DNA of 64,000 bases. It comes from Aurantiochytrium sp. KH105 (lineage: Eukaryota > Sar > Bigyra > Thraustochytrida > Thraustochytriidae). The notes beneath the pieces were generated by a model that did no database searches, had not been told where the DNA came from, and worked only from the letters and a program-made list of their open reading frames with translations. Of this stretch, positions 19,115-30,200 are shown piece by piece. The stretch spans positions 62,001 through 126,000 of the forward strand of contig BGKB01000116.1 of NCBI GenBank assembly GCA_003116975.1, given 5' to 3'. Within the stretch, counting starts at the first letter, position 1; every line of letters begins with the position of its first letter. The translations under genes were made by a program, and so were the position numbers.

Positions 19115-20790
19115 CGCGCGGCCGCGCCTCCGCGTTCGGGGTCTGCCTGCCGCGCGCCCGCTGCGGCGCGCCGGCCTCGAGCAGCCCGCGCTCCAGGAGG
19201 CCCGGAAAGCAAGCAGGCGCAGGCAGGCAAGCAAGCAAAGCGAAGCAAAGCAAGGAGGAAATCTCTTGCCTCCGCTCGCCCCCGATGCCCGCTCGCGCCC
19301 GCTCGCGCTGCGCGCGCCGCGCGCGCGGGGCGGGCTCGCGCCGGGCCCGCGGCCTCCGAGCGCGGCGCCGTGCGTGCTTAGCGAGTCGCGCGCGGAGGCG
19401 GCGTGGATGGTTGGACGGATGGATGTATGTGGTAACCCGCCCGGGTTCTTAAGTGGTTAGCGATACCGGTTTTGCTGCTGGCGGAGCTGTGCTGCCCGGC
19501 GGAGGAAAGGGACGCGGAGAGGGACGAGGACTCGGACGAGGATTACGCGGCAGGCTTGGGAAGGAGGGCGACGCGGAGCAGATGGACGTCGTAGAAGATA
19601 AGTTGCAAAGGGTGTAGCTTGCTGGTGTCCTTCAAGCTGCAGCTGCTCGGCGGGGTGGTGGTGGTGGTGGTGAAGGTGAGTATAGCAACACTACTTTGGG
19701 GGCGGGCAAGGTGGAATGGAAAGGAGGGAAACGGCGGACGGGTTTGTGGGGCGTCCACTCGAGACCGCAAACGGCTTGGTAGGTGGGTGGGTGGGTGGGT
19801 GGGTGGGTTTCTTTCCGGCAAGAGTGGACTGGCGGGAGGCGAGTTGGCCCTTTTCCTTGTTGTTGTTGTTGTTGTTGTTTGTGGTGGTGGTGGTGTTTAT
19901 CTTATCTTCCTCTTGGTGGACTACGAGGTAGGGTTCGGATTTGGGTTACTTTGGATTTCTGACTTCTCTCAGCCGCAGGCCTTCTTTCTTTCTTTCTTCC
20001 TTCCTTCTCCCAATGTCGGGCTCATTTTTGGCCAGGTCATGCTGAGGTCAGGCCGGTCCGAGGATGTGAGACGACGCCGCCTCGGCGCCGCTTGAGCAAC
20101 GAGCGCACTGGGCTCTTCGACCGGCTGCGGCTGCGGCTGTGGCTGCGGATGGCCGCCTTCCAGGAACGGAGCCGCCGACGCTCTGTCAGAGATCGAGGCC
20201 GCTTGCGCCCTGGAGACCGACATGCGCGCTATGTTATGCAGCTCCTTTTCATTAGCACCATGTCTTTCTCCGCAGCAGTAGTAGCAAAAAAAAGTAGGTC
20301 AGGATACAGAGGAAAAAGGGAACTTGACTTGAATATGAACCGTCCGCAAGGAGACCGTCAGAGTCGTGACTTGGCGCGGGCGAGCCTTGGACGACGCTTG
20401 CGAGCTGCCTTGTCCGGAGGGAGGATCCGGGCGGGAAACGTTGCTTTTTTACGAGGAGAAGCAAAAGCAAGATTCGCAAGCCTGGCTCGTTCACTCTCGT
20501 TTGATTGTGAGAGCGCAGATGGTTTATACCTTTCCTACCGGGAAAAAAGGTATGTGTGGTGGCATCAATTCAGACAGGCGAGCTTCCGTTTCGACTTGGC
20601 TGTCGTTCTTCAAGAGGCTGATCCCTTCCCTCGCGTTTCTCTCTTTTGTATTCGCAGATTCATTTTTATGCTCACAAAGTCGCGTCGAATGCAAGATTTT
20701 TATCTCGTGCTCAGTTGCAGCTCGAGTTGGCTTTTTCAATAAATGCAACATTTCTTTACTTTCTTTGGATTCTTTCCATCTTGGCGAAAC
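19115..20790. other. Intergenic stretch between the two kinase-hydratase fusions
   Basis: About 1.7 kb. It has GGGT and TTG runs and a GGTATAAAC word on the minus strand at 20522-20530. A plus-strand frame at 20092-20742 has no recognisable domain and is probably spurious. Confidence 0.5.
19782..19808. repeat. (GGGT)n microsatellite
   Basis: Six to seven tandem GGGT units, G-rich on the plus strand and potentially able to form a G-quadruplex. Confidence 0.85.
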
Positions 20791-23700
20791 TCACGCATCG
20801 AGCGCAGAAACGAAGCCAGAAGGCTTGTGCGGACCAACGACAAGCTGCTCGGCGCCAGAAACGCCATAAGTCACAGCGAGCGGAGCGTCGCTAGGGCCCG
20901 CATCTCGTGCATAGAGCTCGCAGCGCGCAATAGAGATTTCCTGCACGTGAATATGGAGACCATGAAGACGGTCGGGCATCTCGGACCGGAAAGAGTCGCA
21001 CTGCATGACAAAGTCTTGCGGGTGGCGGACGCCATGAGGCATAGTATCGTGGCTGTAGCCAATGCCGCTCATGAAAAAGGGCTGCACCGGCTCAAAGGTC
21101 ACGGTGACGCGGCGACCATCTTGAAGAACCATGATGATGGTGCACGTGCGAAAATGCCGCGTTCCATTGCTTTGGTACTCGAGCGAGTGACCAGCTGCCT
21201 CGACCTTGCCGTACGGCGCGTGCTCCGGGCCAAAAGGATCGCCAAACACGTGCGCTGCACCATTTTCCACCGTTCCATCCTCCTTTTGCTGCGAGTGATA
21301 TGTGAAGCCGCCATTGGGGACATTGATCGGCGTCCAGAACCAATAGAATTGCGGAATCTTGTGCGCAAATGGAAGCAAGGCCTGGTTTACAAACTCGCGC
21401 GTCGTCCTGTTTGCGAGGAAGGCGTTCCGCTTGACGTTCTTTTCCGGGCCTTGGTCAGCCTGGCCGTGCGGACGGCAACCCCAAGAACGATCGCGTGTGC
21501 CCCACCAGCCGTCCGTGGAGATTTCCGTCTTGCCGTCAACAAGAATCGTGCCTTCCCACTCGACAAGCTGCGTGAAGCGGTCGTACTCGAACATGCCGAT
21601 GCCGCGGACTTCGTTCGCATATGGAGGCTCCATCGTCGGCTCGTAGCGACCACGCATCGTGAGTTTGGCCTCGGCCTTGCCCGGCACCCGTACCTCGAGC
21701 GTCGCCGTCTGGAGAGGCTCTTGGATCGTGATGCGAATCGGACCTACATCGCTGTCCAGGACAATCCTCTTTCCGCTGTCAGCGGCCTTTTTCAGATTCG
21801 ACGGCCACTCGTCTTCCGTCAGGTGACGCGAGACGCGTACATTGTGCTGCTTGCCGTCGACGACCACGGAGAACGAGGCATCCATTGTGCCTCGTCCCGG
21901 GTAGACTCCCAGAGCGGCGGCAAAAAAGAACTTGCCCTCGGGGTCATACCCGTTGAGAAACCAGCGGTCATAGACGTCGCGACGGCCAGTCCCCGGCGGA
22001 ATGTCGCTGCCCTCCTTGAGCGACAACGCATACGAGGGGGAAATGTGACCAAGGGGGTCGTCTTGAGGCGTTGCAGAACGCACCACCACAGGAGCATCCG
22101 CCTTGCCCTGGCCAGGCATCGAAATCCCGGCACGGTCCCGCTCGAGCATTTGATCCTCCACATGACGATATGTCGTAAGAGCACCATTCATGCTGCGCGT
22201 CTTGACACGACGCCGGATGAGGTCTTCGAGGACCTCAATCGAGTTGAGACGCTCAATCGCTTGCACACCACGCCGAAGCGTGTACTCGCGCACCGCACGC
22301 AGCCGCTCCGATCCTTCGGATCCAATCGAGTCCGAGTGCAGGATCGTGATTGGAATCAGCAGTGAAAGAAACATGGAGAGCCGGTAGTCGCGCCAGCAGT
22401 CCTCTTCCGTGTATCCGCCGAGCTGCTTCTTGTCTGGCAGCGCCGCGACAAGTGCCTTGTAGTACTCGGAGACGAGAATTCGATCGCACGTGTCACCAGC
22501 TTCCGGGTCCACGTTCAAATCCATGCCAACAAAGTAGGCGAGATCGTAGATACCTTTGCCCTTGGTGCTTGTCTGCCAGTCAACGCTGAGCCAGCGAACA
22601 TTGTTGCGATCATACGAGTCGTCAAACTTGAGACCAGCCCGGCACAACCGGTCTTCCTTTTCGGTCTCCTCCGAAGGCAAGAGAAAGTTTTCCGTGCGTC
22701 CATCCGCATGAATGAACGTGAGTGGACCTTGCAAAAGTTCATCAAGGACAAGGGGAATATGCTCCACAAAAGTGCGAATCGTGCGCTGTGCCGTGGGAGA
22801 AATGTACGAAGCATAGCGATCTTCCTTCATGAGACGTGTAAAGAAGTCTCGCGTGTTCTCTTGGTTGGTGGGCGTGTGCACCGCCATCATCCAGTCATAC
22901 GTCGCGTGCCATCCGAGCTTGAAGTCGACATCGAGGGCTTCCATGGATGGTCTCCAGTGCAGTGCATGGAAGCGAGCGTAGCGCGTCGCCACACTGCAGG
23001 CGAGCTGCCAGGAGGCACCCAGAAGTTCATTGCCAGACTTGAGCGGGGCAGCATCTGCAAAGAGCAAGCAGAATTCTGTCGTCAGCTGGTTGAATTCTGA
23101 AGCATAGACCACCGGAATCTCGATCATAGGTTCCTTGAGTTTGCGTCGCCACTCGTAAACGCGTGGTGCAATTTTGCTGTAAAAGTCCGTTTCGCGACGA
23201 TAGGTCCCGTTCGGGCGCACCAGGATCTTCAGGGCCGTCGAAGTTGTGGGAAGCTTGGCCACGAAACTGCGCGGAAGCTTTTGTACCGCAGGTGAGTCGG
23301 GGTTCGCAAAGCGAGGGACCAGGCGAACAGCCTCGCCAATGAAGCCACGGGGAATGATGGCCTCGTCCACGGCTTCTTCGTCATCGAGGTCGATATCATC
23401 AAGCGTCTTATTGATTGGCAAGAGACGGACGCTGGCGACCTGTTCGCCCAAAGCCTTAGACAACCACTTGGCGTCAATATCTTCTGCTTTGTATGGGAAG
23501 GACGCACGCGGAAGGAGCGGTGTTCCCTCGAGGTGGATTTTTCGAATGGCTTCTGCATAGAGGTTTCGAGCCACACCAAAGAGGGTCTTTACCATGAAAC
23601 CCAAAAAGGACCGCGGGTGCAACACACCCCACGAGACGACCTGCGCGTGCCCAAGTGAAAGAGCAAGCAAATGCATTGCGCTGCGTTGACGCCAAAATCG

Positions 23701-24105
23701 CGAAAACGCAAAGAGGGTTCCTTGCAACGCGGTAAACCCAGCCCAAATGCCTGCAGGCAGCGCGCCCTCACCGGATTTGCCCTTGGCGAGCACGACCTGC
23801 TGATTCATGTACGCGTGACTGAAGAAGCGTCCGACGGCTGTGAGCGCCAACAGCCGGGTCCCTGCTCTCCACGCTGCGATTGCAAGCAGAATGTCTCCAG
23901 CCTGGAGAGCCTTGACTGTCGTCTTCCAGTGCGCGGGTGGGACGGGCGTTGGATCATCGATCCAAAAGGTGGCTCCAGAAAGGCCTTTGTCCATCGCAGG
24001 CTCGCTGGCTGGTACATTAGGACCGTCTTCGCTCGCTGTGCGGCTGGCCCTGCCGTCTCCGGGCTGCACGACCTCGAAGCCGGATTCCTCGTCGCTCGAG
24101 CCCAT
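20791..24105 (-). CDS. Kinase-hydratase fusion protein B, kinase motifs intact
   Basis: A 1,104-residue paralogue of fusion A, same strand and same order. The N-terminus MGSSDEESGFEVVQ mirrors the SDEETDFEVV start of A. The kinase region keeps the catalytic residues: FIHADGRTEN (Asp468) and SVDWQ (Asp509) followed by KGKGIYDLAYFVG. The C-terminal hydratase-like region (from about residue 700) carries YDRWFLNGYDPEGKFFF, GVYPGRGTMDASFSVV, WWGTRDRSWGCRP and FYWFWTPINVPNGG. Small-molecule kinases of this fold in ACAD10/11 phosphorylate 4-hydroxyacyl-CoAs, which is the nearest functional precedent I know. The frame begins with a GTG three codons upstream; the ATG at 24105 is used. B is presumably the catalytically active kinase of the pair. 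Confidence 0.8.
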   Translation of the reverse strand: MGSSDEESGFEVVQPGDGRASRTASEDGPNVPASEPAMDKGLSGATFWIDDPTPVPPAHWKTTVKALQAGDILLAIAAWRAGTRLLALTAVGRFFSHAYMNQQVVLAKGKSGEGALPAGIWAGFTALQGTLFAFSRFWRQRSAMHLLALSLGHAQVVSWGVLHPRSFLGFMVKTLFGVARNLYAEAIRKIHLEGTPLLPRASFPYKAEDIDAKWLSKALGEQVASVRLLPINKTLDDIDLDDEEAVDEAIIPRGFIGEAVRLVPRFANPDSPAVQKLPRSFVAKLPTTSTALKILVRPNGTYRRETDFYSKIAPRVYEWRRKLKEPMIEIPVVYASEFNQLTTEFCLLFADAAPLKSGNELLGASWQLACSVATRYARFHALHWRPSMEALDVDFKLGWHATYDWMMAVHTPTNQENTRDFFTRLMKEDRYASYISPTAQRTIRTFVEHIPLVLDELLQGPLTFIHADGRTENFLLPSEETEKEDRLCRAGLKFDDSYDRNNVRWLSVDWQTSTKGKGIYDLAYFVGMDLNVDPEAGDTCDRILVSEYYKALVAALPDKKQLGGYTEEDCWRDYRLSMFLSLLIPITILHSDSIGSEGSERLRAVREYTLRRGVQAIERLNSIEVLEDLIRRRVKTRSMNGALTTYRHVEDQMLERDRAGISMPGQGKADAPVVVRSATPQDDPLGHISPSYALSLKEGSDIPPGTGRRDVYDRWFLNGYDPEGKFFFAAALGVYPGRGTMDASFSVVVDGKQHNVRVSRHLTEDEWPSNLKKAADSGKRIVLDSDVGPIRITIQEPLQTATLEVRVPGKAEAKLTMRGRYEPTMEPPYANEVRGIGMFEYDRFTQLVEWEGTILVDGKTEISTDGWWGTRDRSWGCRPHGQADQGPEKNVKRNAFLANRTTREFVNQALLPFAHKIPQFYWFWTPINVPNGGFTYHSQQKEDGTVENGAAHVFGDPFGPEHAPYGKVEAAGHSLEYQSNGTRHFRTCTIIMVLQDGRRVTVTFEPVQPFFMSGIGYSHDTMPHGVRHPQDFVMQCDSFRSEMPDRLHGLHIHVQEISIARCELYARDAGPSDAPLAVTYGVSGAEQLVVGPHKPSGFVSALDA

Positions 24106-24532
24106 TTTGTCCACTTTCTCACTTGTGTGTTTGCTTTACCCGTTTGCTTCTCTGCTTGCCGCGCGATGCAGGTGCAACCTCGACCCCGTGCTCTCGACAC
24201 GTGTCTGTTGTAGTGCGTTGAACTTGAACTTGGCTTCTGTTGTGGCCAGGGTTCGGGTTTTGCCGGTCGTCGCTCTGCTCGCCGTTCGTTGTCCTTCCAC
24301 GTGTTCTGGGACGGGTCACTGGCTCGGGTCAGCTAGCTTCTTACAGTGTAGTATAAGAGATCCGCACACGCAGCAGTGCAGCTGCAGACAGCAACAGTGA
24401 GAGACATCGACATCCAGACCCGGCCTCTTTGCGCGAGCGGCGGCGCGGGGCTGATGCCGGCGCAAGACCCGCTCGCCGTGGCGGACGCACCATGCCTGCG
24501 ATATCAAGCCCGAGCCCGAGGAGACCAGGATC

Positions 24533-24570
24533 GATCCATCGATCCATCGATCCATCGATCCATCGATCCA
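24533..24570. repeat. (GATCCATC)n / (ATCC,ATCG) microsatellite
   Basis: Alternating GATC and CATC tetranucleotides in nearly perfect tandem array. Confidence 0.9.
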
Positions 24571-25361
24571 GGCGTAGATAGGCGTGGTTCTACAACTAGG
24601 CGCGGGGCCCCGAGCGGCGCGCCTGCTCCCGTCGGCGGCTTCGACGCCGCGAGTGACGAGGCGGTCGAGCAGCGTCGCGGCGCGGATACCGCCCACCGCG
24701 GCGCGCCGCAAGGGGAGGAGGCCGGGGGGCGGACGTGCGGCGAGGTCGAGGTCGAGGTCGAGGTAGTATCCTCTCCGAGACGAGGAGAGGACCTCGCCTG
24801 CAGCCTGCAGCAGCAGCTGCAGGTCGCGCCGGAGACCGGAGATCTTGACGGCGAGCCGCAGAGCGCCCGCGCGGGAGATCGAGACGCGGGGAAGGCGGAA
24901 ATCCGTCGCCGATGAGCGGCAAGTCGCAGTCGCAGTCGCGCCGCCGCAGTGCCGGCCTAGAATGCGAAGGATACGCTTGCTCGGAACGAAGATAGAACGA
25001 GATGAAAGAACACTTCGCGCAAATACTCCTCCCATACCCCTCGTACCACGCGGGTCAAGCGGGCGCATTGCGCCGACATAGGGGCGGGAGACGAGTGTGT
25101 GCTGGGGGACAAGTGGGAGGGACGCGGCAAGTGCAGATCCAGACTGACTGACGCGAGGAGACGCTGCGGAGAGGTTTATAGAGGAAGAACTCCCTCCAGC
25201 AACGTCCAACGCGCCTGCAGCTGCAGGTGCTGACATGAGTGCAAGAGGCGCGGCGCGGTGCGGAGCGAGAGGGAGGCGGCAGCGATGACGGACTGGCAGG
25301 TCCAGGTCGCGAGGGGGCGTCGCCAGGCACCGTTTGGCAGAAAGAGAAAATCGTCCCGGGC

Positions 25362-25402
25362 CTTCTTCTTCTTCTTCTTCTTCTTCTTCGTCGTCGTCGT
25401 CG
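25362..25402. repeat. (TTC)n(GTC)n trinucleotide run
   Basis: About nine TTC units followed by five GTC units in non-coding DNA. Confidence 0.9.
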
Positions 25403-27246
25403 AGTCTTCGAGTCTTTTTGGCGGCCGCCATCGGTGGCGGTAGGCCCGGCACAGCAGCGAACAGTCGGGTCGAGTCGTGTCGAGCCCGAGTTGCGGGAGG
25501 GTGATCACTGGCAGGGATGCAGCGAGGAGGGAGGGCCAGGGAAGTATGCCACGCAGAAAGGATTGCAGCGAGGGTGGCGGCGGCTGCTGGGAGCTCGAGA
25601 CAGCCGAGACTCGCTACGCTAGCACGCTCACACTTGCACGCAAACAGCATTGGTGGAAGGCAGACACGGGACGTCTCGCAAACGATTGTGCGGCACGCGG
25701 GCGCTTGAGAGGGGGCGGGGACGGGGACGGGGAGATTGGAGGCATGCTGCTTGTCTGTGAGGGTGGAGACGCACGTATAGACGTACGTAAATTGTATAGC
25801 AGCCTCTGTCAGATATATTTTGGAGCCTGCGCGTAAAAGGGGGGTGCGTTCGGGAGCCATTGATGAAGACGAGTGTTCGAAGCCGTCGCACAAAGAGAGG
25901 AGGCGGCGTTGGGCAGCTTGGGGCGAGATCGAGATCGCGAGGTCGACTGCGACATTGACGGGGCGTTGCTATGTTGCAACGCTCCTGCGCGAGGGAGGTT
26001 GCCGCCGATTGGGAGCTTGGAATAAGTGCGGAAAAAACAGTATACTGTTTTCATCCCAAAAGACCTCTTATTGATTGAACTTTAGTCTTGTGGAGTTCGT
26101 AAACTTGTGGTGCGACGCAACTTCCTCATCGCAAGCCGACGGTAGGCCAGAGCGGAGGCGATCTTCAAAGCTTTTCTTCAGTACTTACGGAGTTTAACCT
26201 GACATACTTTGACGCCGCAGCCTTGGGGCTTGATTTGGGGCGGAGTAGGGGACCGTCGAAAATGGTGAACCTCAATTGCTCATTGCACACATTAATTTCG
26301 GGCTGCGCGCGATACTGATTTTGCGAGCTTTGTAGCAGGGGAGTTGGTGCGCCAGTTGTTTTCCCTCGTGGAGCTTTCTGGAGAGAATTAACGCTTCGAG
26401 AAAATCGGTTCTTTCGAATTTTTGAAAGATTGCTTGGCGCAACATCTGTCGGGCCTCTCCACGTACGTACGGGCCTGGAACGCCTCATGAGATGAAGAAG
26501 TGCAAATCAGGTCTACATTGCTTCGTTGGGCGTTGAATGTACTTGCGGCTCTATAGAGCGCTGAAAGGTGCTCATCTCCAGGTTAGAGGTGATCTGAAAG
26601 AAAGCAGTTGCTCCAAAAAGCTGAGCTGTCGAGAGCTCCCGAGTCTTATCCGAGTCTTTTTGAGAACCAGGAGAAGGGGGAGGGGGGCTGTCAATGGCTG
26701 CAGCAGACTCTTTGCGGCGCCAGGCTTATTTTAATGGTGATAGCCGAAGAAAGATGCAAGGCGCAGTGGCGCGCCAGCGGACCTTAGAATCTATCCTAAC
26801 ACACAAATTAGAAACAAACAGGGCGAAAAAAAGTATCCGTTGGAGAAATACGCGGCTGGGCGGCCCGGGCTGAGGCAGGCTAGGATCCTCAAGGCTCTGC
26901 AGGCAAGAACGATCAAAGGAAAGAACGTGAGGAGAAGGAGCGCAAGTCAGAAGCGGCCAAGCGCTTATTCACATCGATTTTATACCTTGGTCGTGGGACG
27001 AGAGAGGAGGCACAGGAGACGGCAACGTTGAGCTGACTGACCAAAACCTGAGACAGGGGTCGAGCAAGCAAGTGAGCTCTTTATCGAGGGCGGAGGCTAG
27101 CTCACGTGCCTCTTTCTTCGCTTTTACTCGGAAGTGAGCGAGCGCGCGAGCGAGCGAGTACGCCTGCTGACGTCGTTCACTTCATCCCTTCAGAAAAAGA
27201 AGAAGCTGGAGAAGAAGCTGGAGAAGAAAGAAGACTGAAGAGGCAG

Positions 27247-30200
27247 ATGACGAAGGACTCAGTGCCCAGCGCCAAAGACCTCAAGGCCTGCGCAAAGCTT
27301 CTCAAACAAACGAAAAAGGAGGCAAAAGTCCTCGAGGGTCTAGCCTTCCTTTCTAAAGCAAAGGATCATGTTGCAACCTTCATGGATGAAGGTGCAGCAC
27401 TCGTACCTCTCGCAGCTCTCATTGACGCGAGCAAACTCTCGGAACACGTTGTAGAGCTAGCACTCGTTGTTTTAGCACGATATCTAGGCCTTGATGGCTC
27501 GAACGCGCACGCATACGTGGCGCAAGGTCAAACGAAAAAGTCGTCTCCGTGCCGCGGCGTTGATCGCTTTATCAAGCTGCTTGGGCACGAAAATCCTTTG
27601 ATTGTGCAGAACAGCCTTCAATGTCTTGGCAGCCTTGCCACAGCCGTCAGTACATTGGAGGATGGAACAGAGTCGCTTGCAACGGTCTCGCTTCGCTGCG
27701 CTGATCTCGTACAGAGCGACGACGCCCCGGTTTCGGTTCGTGTTGAAACCCTTTCCACTTTGCTTCATCTCGTGCTTGCCGGCGCGGAGCCTTCGCCAAT
27801 TCTCGACGCTGTCTTGCGGGCCTCGACGGCGGAGACTGCTCCACCAGAGATCCAGGACGCATCCACTAAAATTCTCTACGAGGCCTCGATCCTTCCCACG
27901 TGGGGAGCGCAGCTTGTAGGCACTACAGAGACCGCAAGTCTGGCCGTCTCGCTCTTTGAGGCAGCCGCAAAGCGCCTCACGGACTACGCCCCAGCCAAAG
28001 GAGAATCTCCAGAAGACACCGAGATTGCGCTCGTAACTGCTGCGGAAGGCGCCAAGAGTGCGCTGCTTGTCTTTGTCTGGACGCTTGCACATCTCCCTGA
28101 AGAAACAAACCTTCCTCAGCCTGACGCCTCCGCTGACGAAGATACGACCGAGGCCAGCGAAGATACCAATGCTGGTAATGGAACTGCGTGGGCTCCATCT
28201 GCGGCCTCATTCGAAGCGTTCATTGCTCTCCTGAACTCAAAGCGTGAAGGCGTCGTCGACCTTTGTCTCGCGAGTCTCCCTCAACTCCCAGTAAAGTATC
28301 TGAAGGAGCTTGCATCGCGCGATGCTGCAAACGTTCTCTTGACCATCCTCAACGAGCGACGTGATCCGGATTTGATTCAAGCTGAGGAAGAGACTTCAGA
28401 CGAAGAAGTAGAAGCGCAAGAATCAAAACAAGCTTCAGACGCAAGCGCCGCCGCAGCAGTGCTCGAAGAATCCATCGACGCTCCAGCAAAAGTTCAAGAG
28501 GTTGTATCACTAAACGATACGCATACTAAAGCCCAGAGCGTTGCCCTGCCTTTGGAATATGGTTTGCACCAGATGCTTATCAATATGGAGGTTCCAGATG
28601 TAAAGATTGACATTCTCAAAGTGGCCATCGCACGTGCGCCACTTGAGGCCACACGAATTATTATGCGACTACTGAACGAGAGACAGGCCAAAGTTGATCT
28701 AGATGCATACGAGGCATGGTATACTACCCTCGTCAAGGAAGGTCTTTTTCATGCACTTGTTCAAGCGATTGGGGAAACTGACGCCTTGGAGGCTGCCATT
28801 CGCGGCATCACTCTTCTCGAGGATCTCGCGAGATGGAATGCGGATCCAGCAAACCAAACCGCTCTCAAGGAGCCCATTGCCTGGGAACCTCTCTTTATCA
28901 CTGTTCAAAGCGCGTGCAACAAGCATCTCGAGACAGTCACACATTGCTTTCTCATTGAACCCACGGGTCATCCCTCGCCTCGCCCGATTCCGGACGACAG
29001 TAGATGGGAGCCCAAAGACATTTGCGTCGACGACGTGGAGGACGATGCCTTCGCCTGCGCATACCGACTCTTGTGCGCGGCTGCAGGAGCTGATGATGCT
29101 CGCGCATCGGCAGCTGCGGCGGAAGCTCAGGAAGGGGAAACCTCACCTTCGCCACCACCGCGGTTCTTTGACAGCGCCCTGCTTGCGGAGGAGGTAAAAT
29201 TTGCACTCTTCACCGTCGATGGCCTAGCACGAGCCGTTGCAAATGGTCTCACGCGAATTCAATTGACGTCTTTGCGCGCTCTTCGCGCACTCGCTGGGCT
29301 CGAAGGCGGCCGATCAGTGCTTTTGTCACAGCTACTTGTTGCGCGGCGTGAGCGTTCCGAAAAAGATCAAGCTGACAATGAAGACGTCGATCCCGGGACA
29401 GATGCTAAAGACTCCAAAGCTCCCGGGGAAACAAGCGAAGAGGGTCAGGATTCCGACCAGACGGAGAAAACTCCTCGCTTTGTGGATCACGTCGCCGGCG
29501 AAACATTCGCAGTGATGCAGGAAACCTGCGCTCTTCTTGCCAAGGTTCTCTATGATGTAAATCAACACGACAGCGCCGTGCAGTCAGCTGTCCAGGCCCT
29601 TTTTGCGCTTTGCAAACAGGCAAGCGTCACGCAGGACTGGGAGCAGCCGCTTGATGCAGACCTTTTTTGTGCTGCCACACTTAGGGCGTCCGTGCTTCCC
29701 TGCCTGGTTGCATTCACCGCTTGTGAGACTCTCGGAAGTGACGCGACGGACCTCGCACGCTATTTGATTCTTCGCGGCTCTTGTCGCGAAAACGCTTGGA
29801 AGACATGGGAGGAACCTCAGATGGATGAGGAAGGTAATCCCGTGCTCGATGAGGCAGGCGAGCCCGTCATGATCACCCAAGGTCCGGGCGAGGACCCGAA
29901 CCACGGCCCGAATCTTGACGAATGGGCTCCGTTCCTGAATCAGGTCAGCCATCTGATTCGCCATGGGTCCCGCACGCAGCATCTCCCTCAAGTCGACGCT
30001 CAGACTGCAGTCACAGTTTTGGCGCGCCAGCCTGAATCGGACGCAAGCGTAGGGCTCGTACAGCATTTGATCACCGCAGGAGCTGAACTCGAGAATGCCA
30101 CTGCTTCGGATGGAATAACTACGCTCATGTGGGCCGCTGCAAACGGAAATGAAAAGATCGCCCGCGTGCTTTTGCAATCGGGACGCACTGACGTCGACGC

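Larger units (their letters stand above)
24106..27246. other. Largest gene-poor stretch in the window
   Basis: About 3.1 kb between divergent starts. The left part is GC-rich, with GATCCATC and TTC/GTC runs. The part from about 26,030 to 26,830 is visibly more AT-rich than its surroundings. A minus-strand frame at 24316-25893 is long but begins with TTG, is low-complexity and has no domain. A small minus-strand ATG frame at 26165-26488 (107 codons) cannot be supported. A GGTATAAAA word lies on the minus strand at 26978-26986, suggesting leftward transcription could start here. I recognise no RNA gene. Confidence 0.45.

Noticed and set aside
20743-22365. 540-codon plus-strand frame opposite fusion B
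   Set aside because: Same antisense artefact as in the paralogue, repeated because the two genes share sequence.
24316-25893. 525-codon minus-strand frame in the gene-poor stretch
   Set aside because: Begins with TTG and includes translated microsatellites; low complexity and no domain. Kept only as a note in the intergenic entry.
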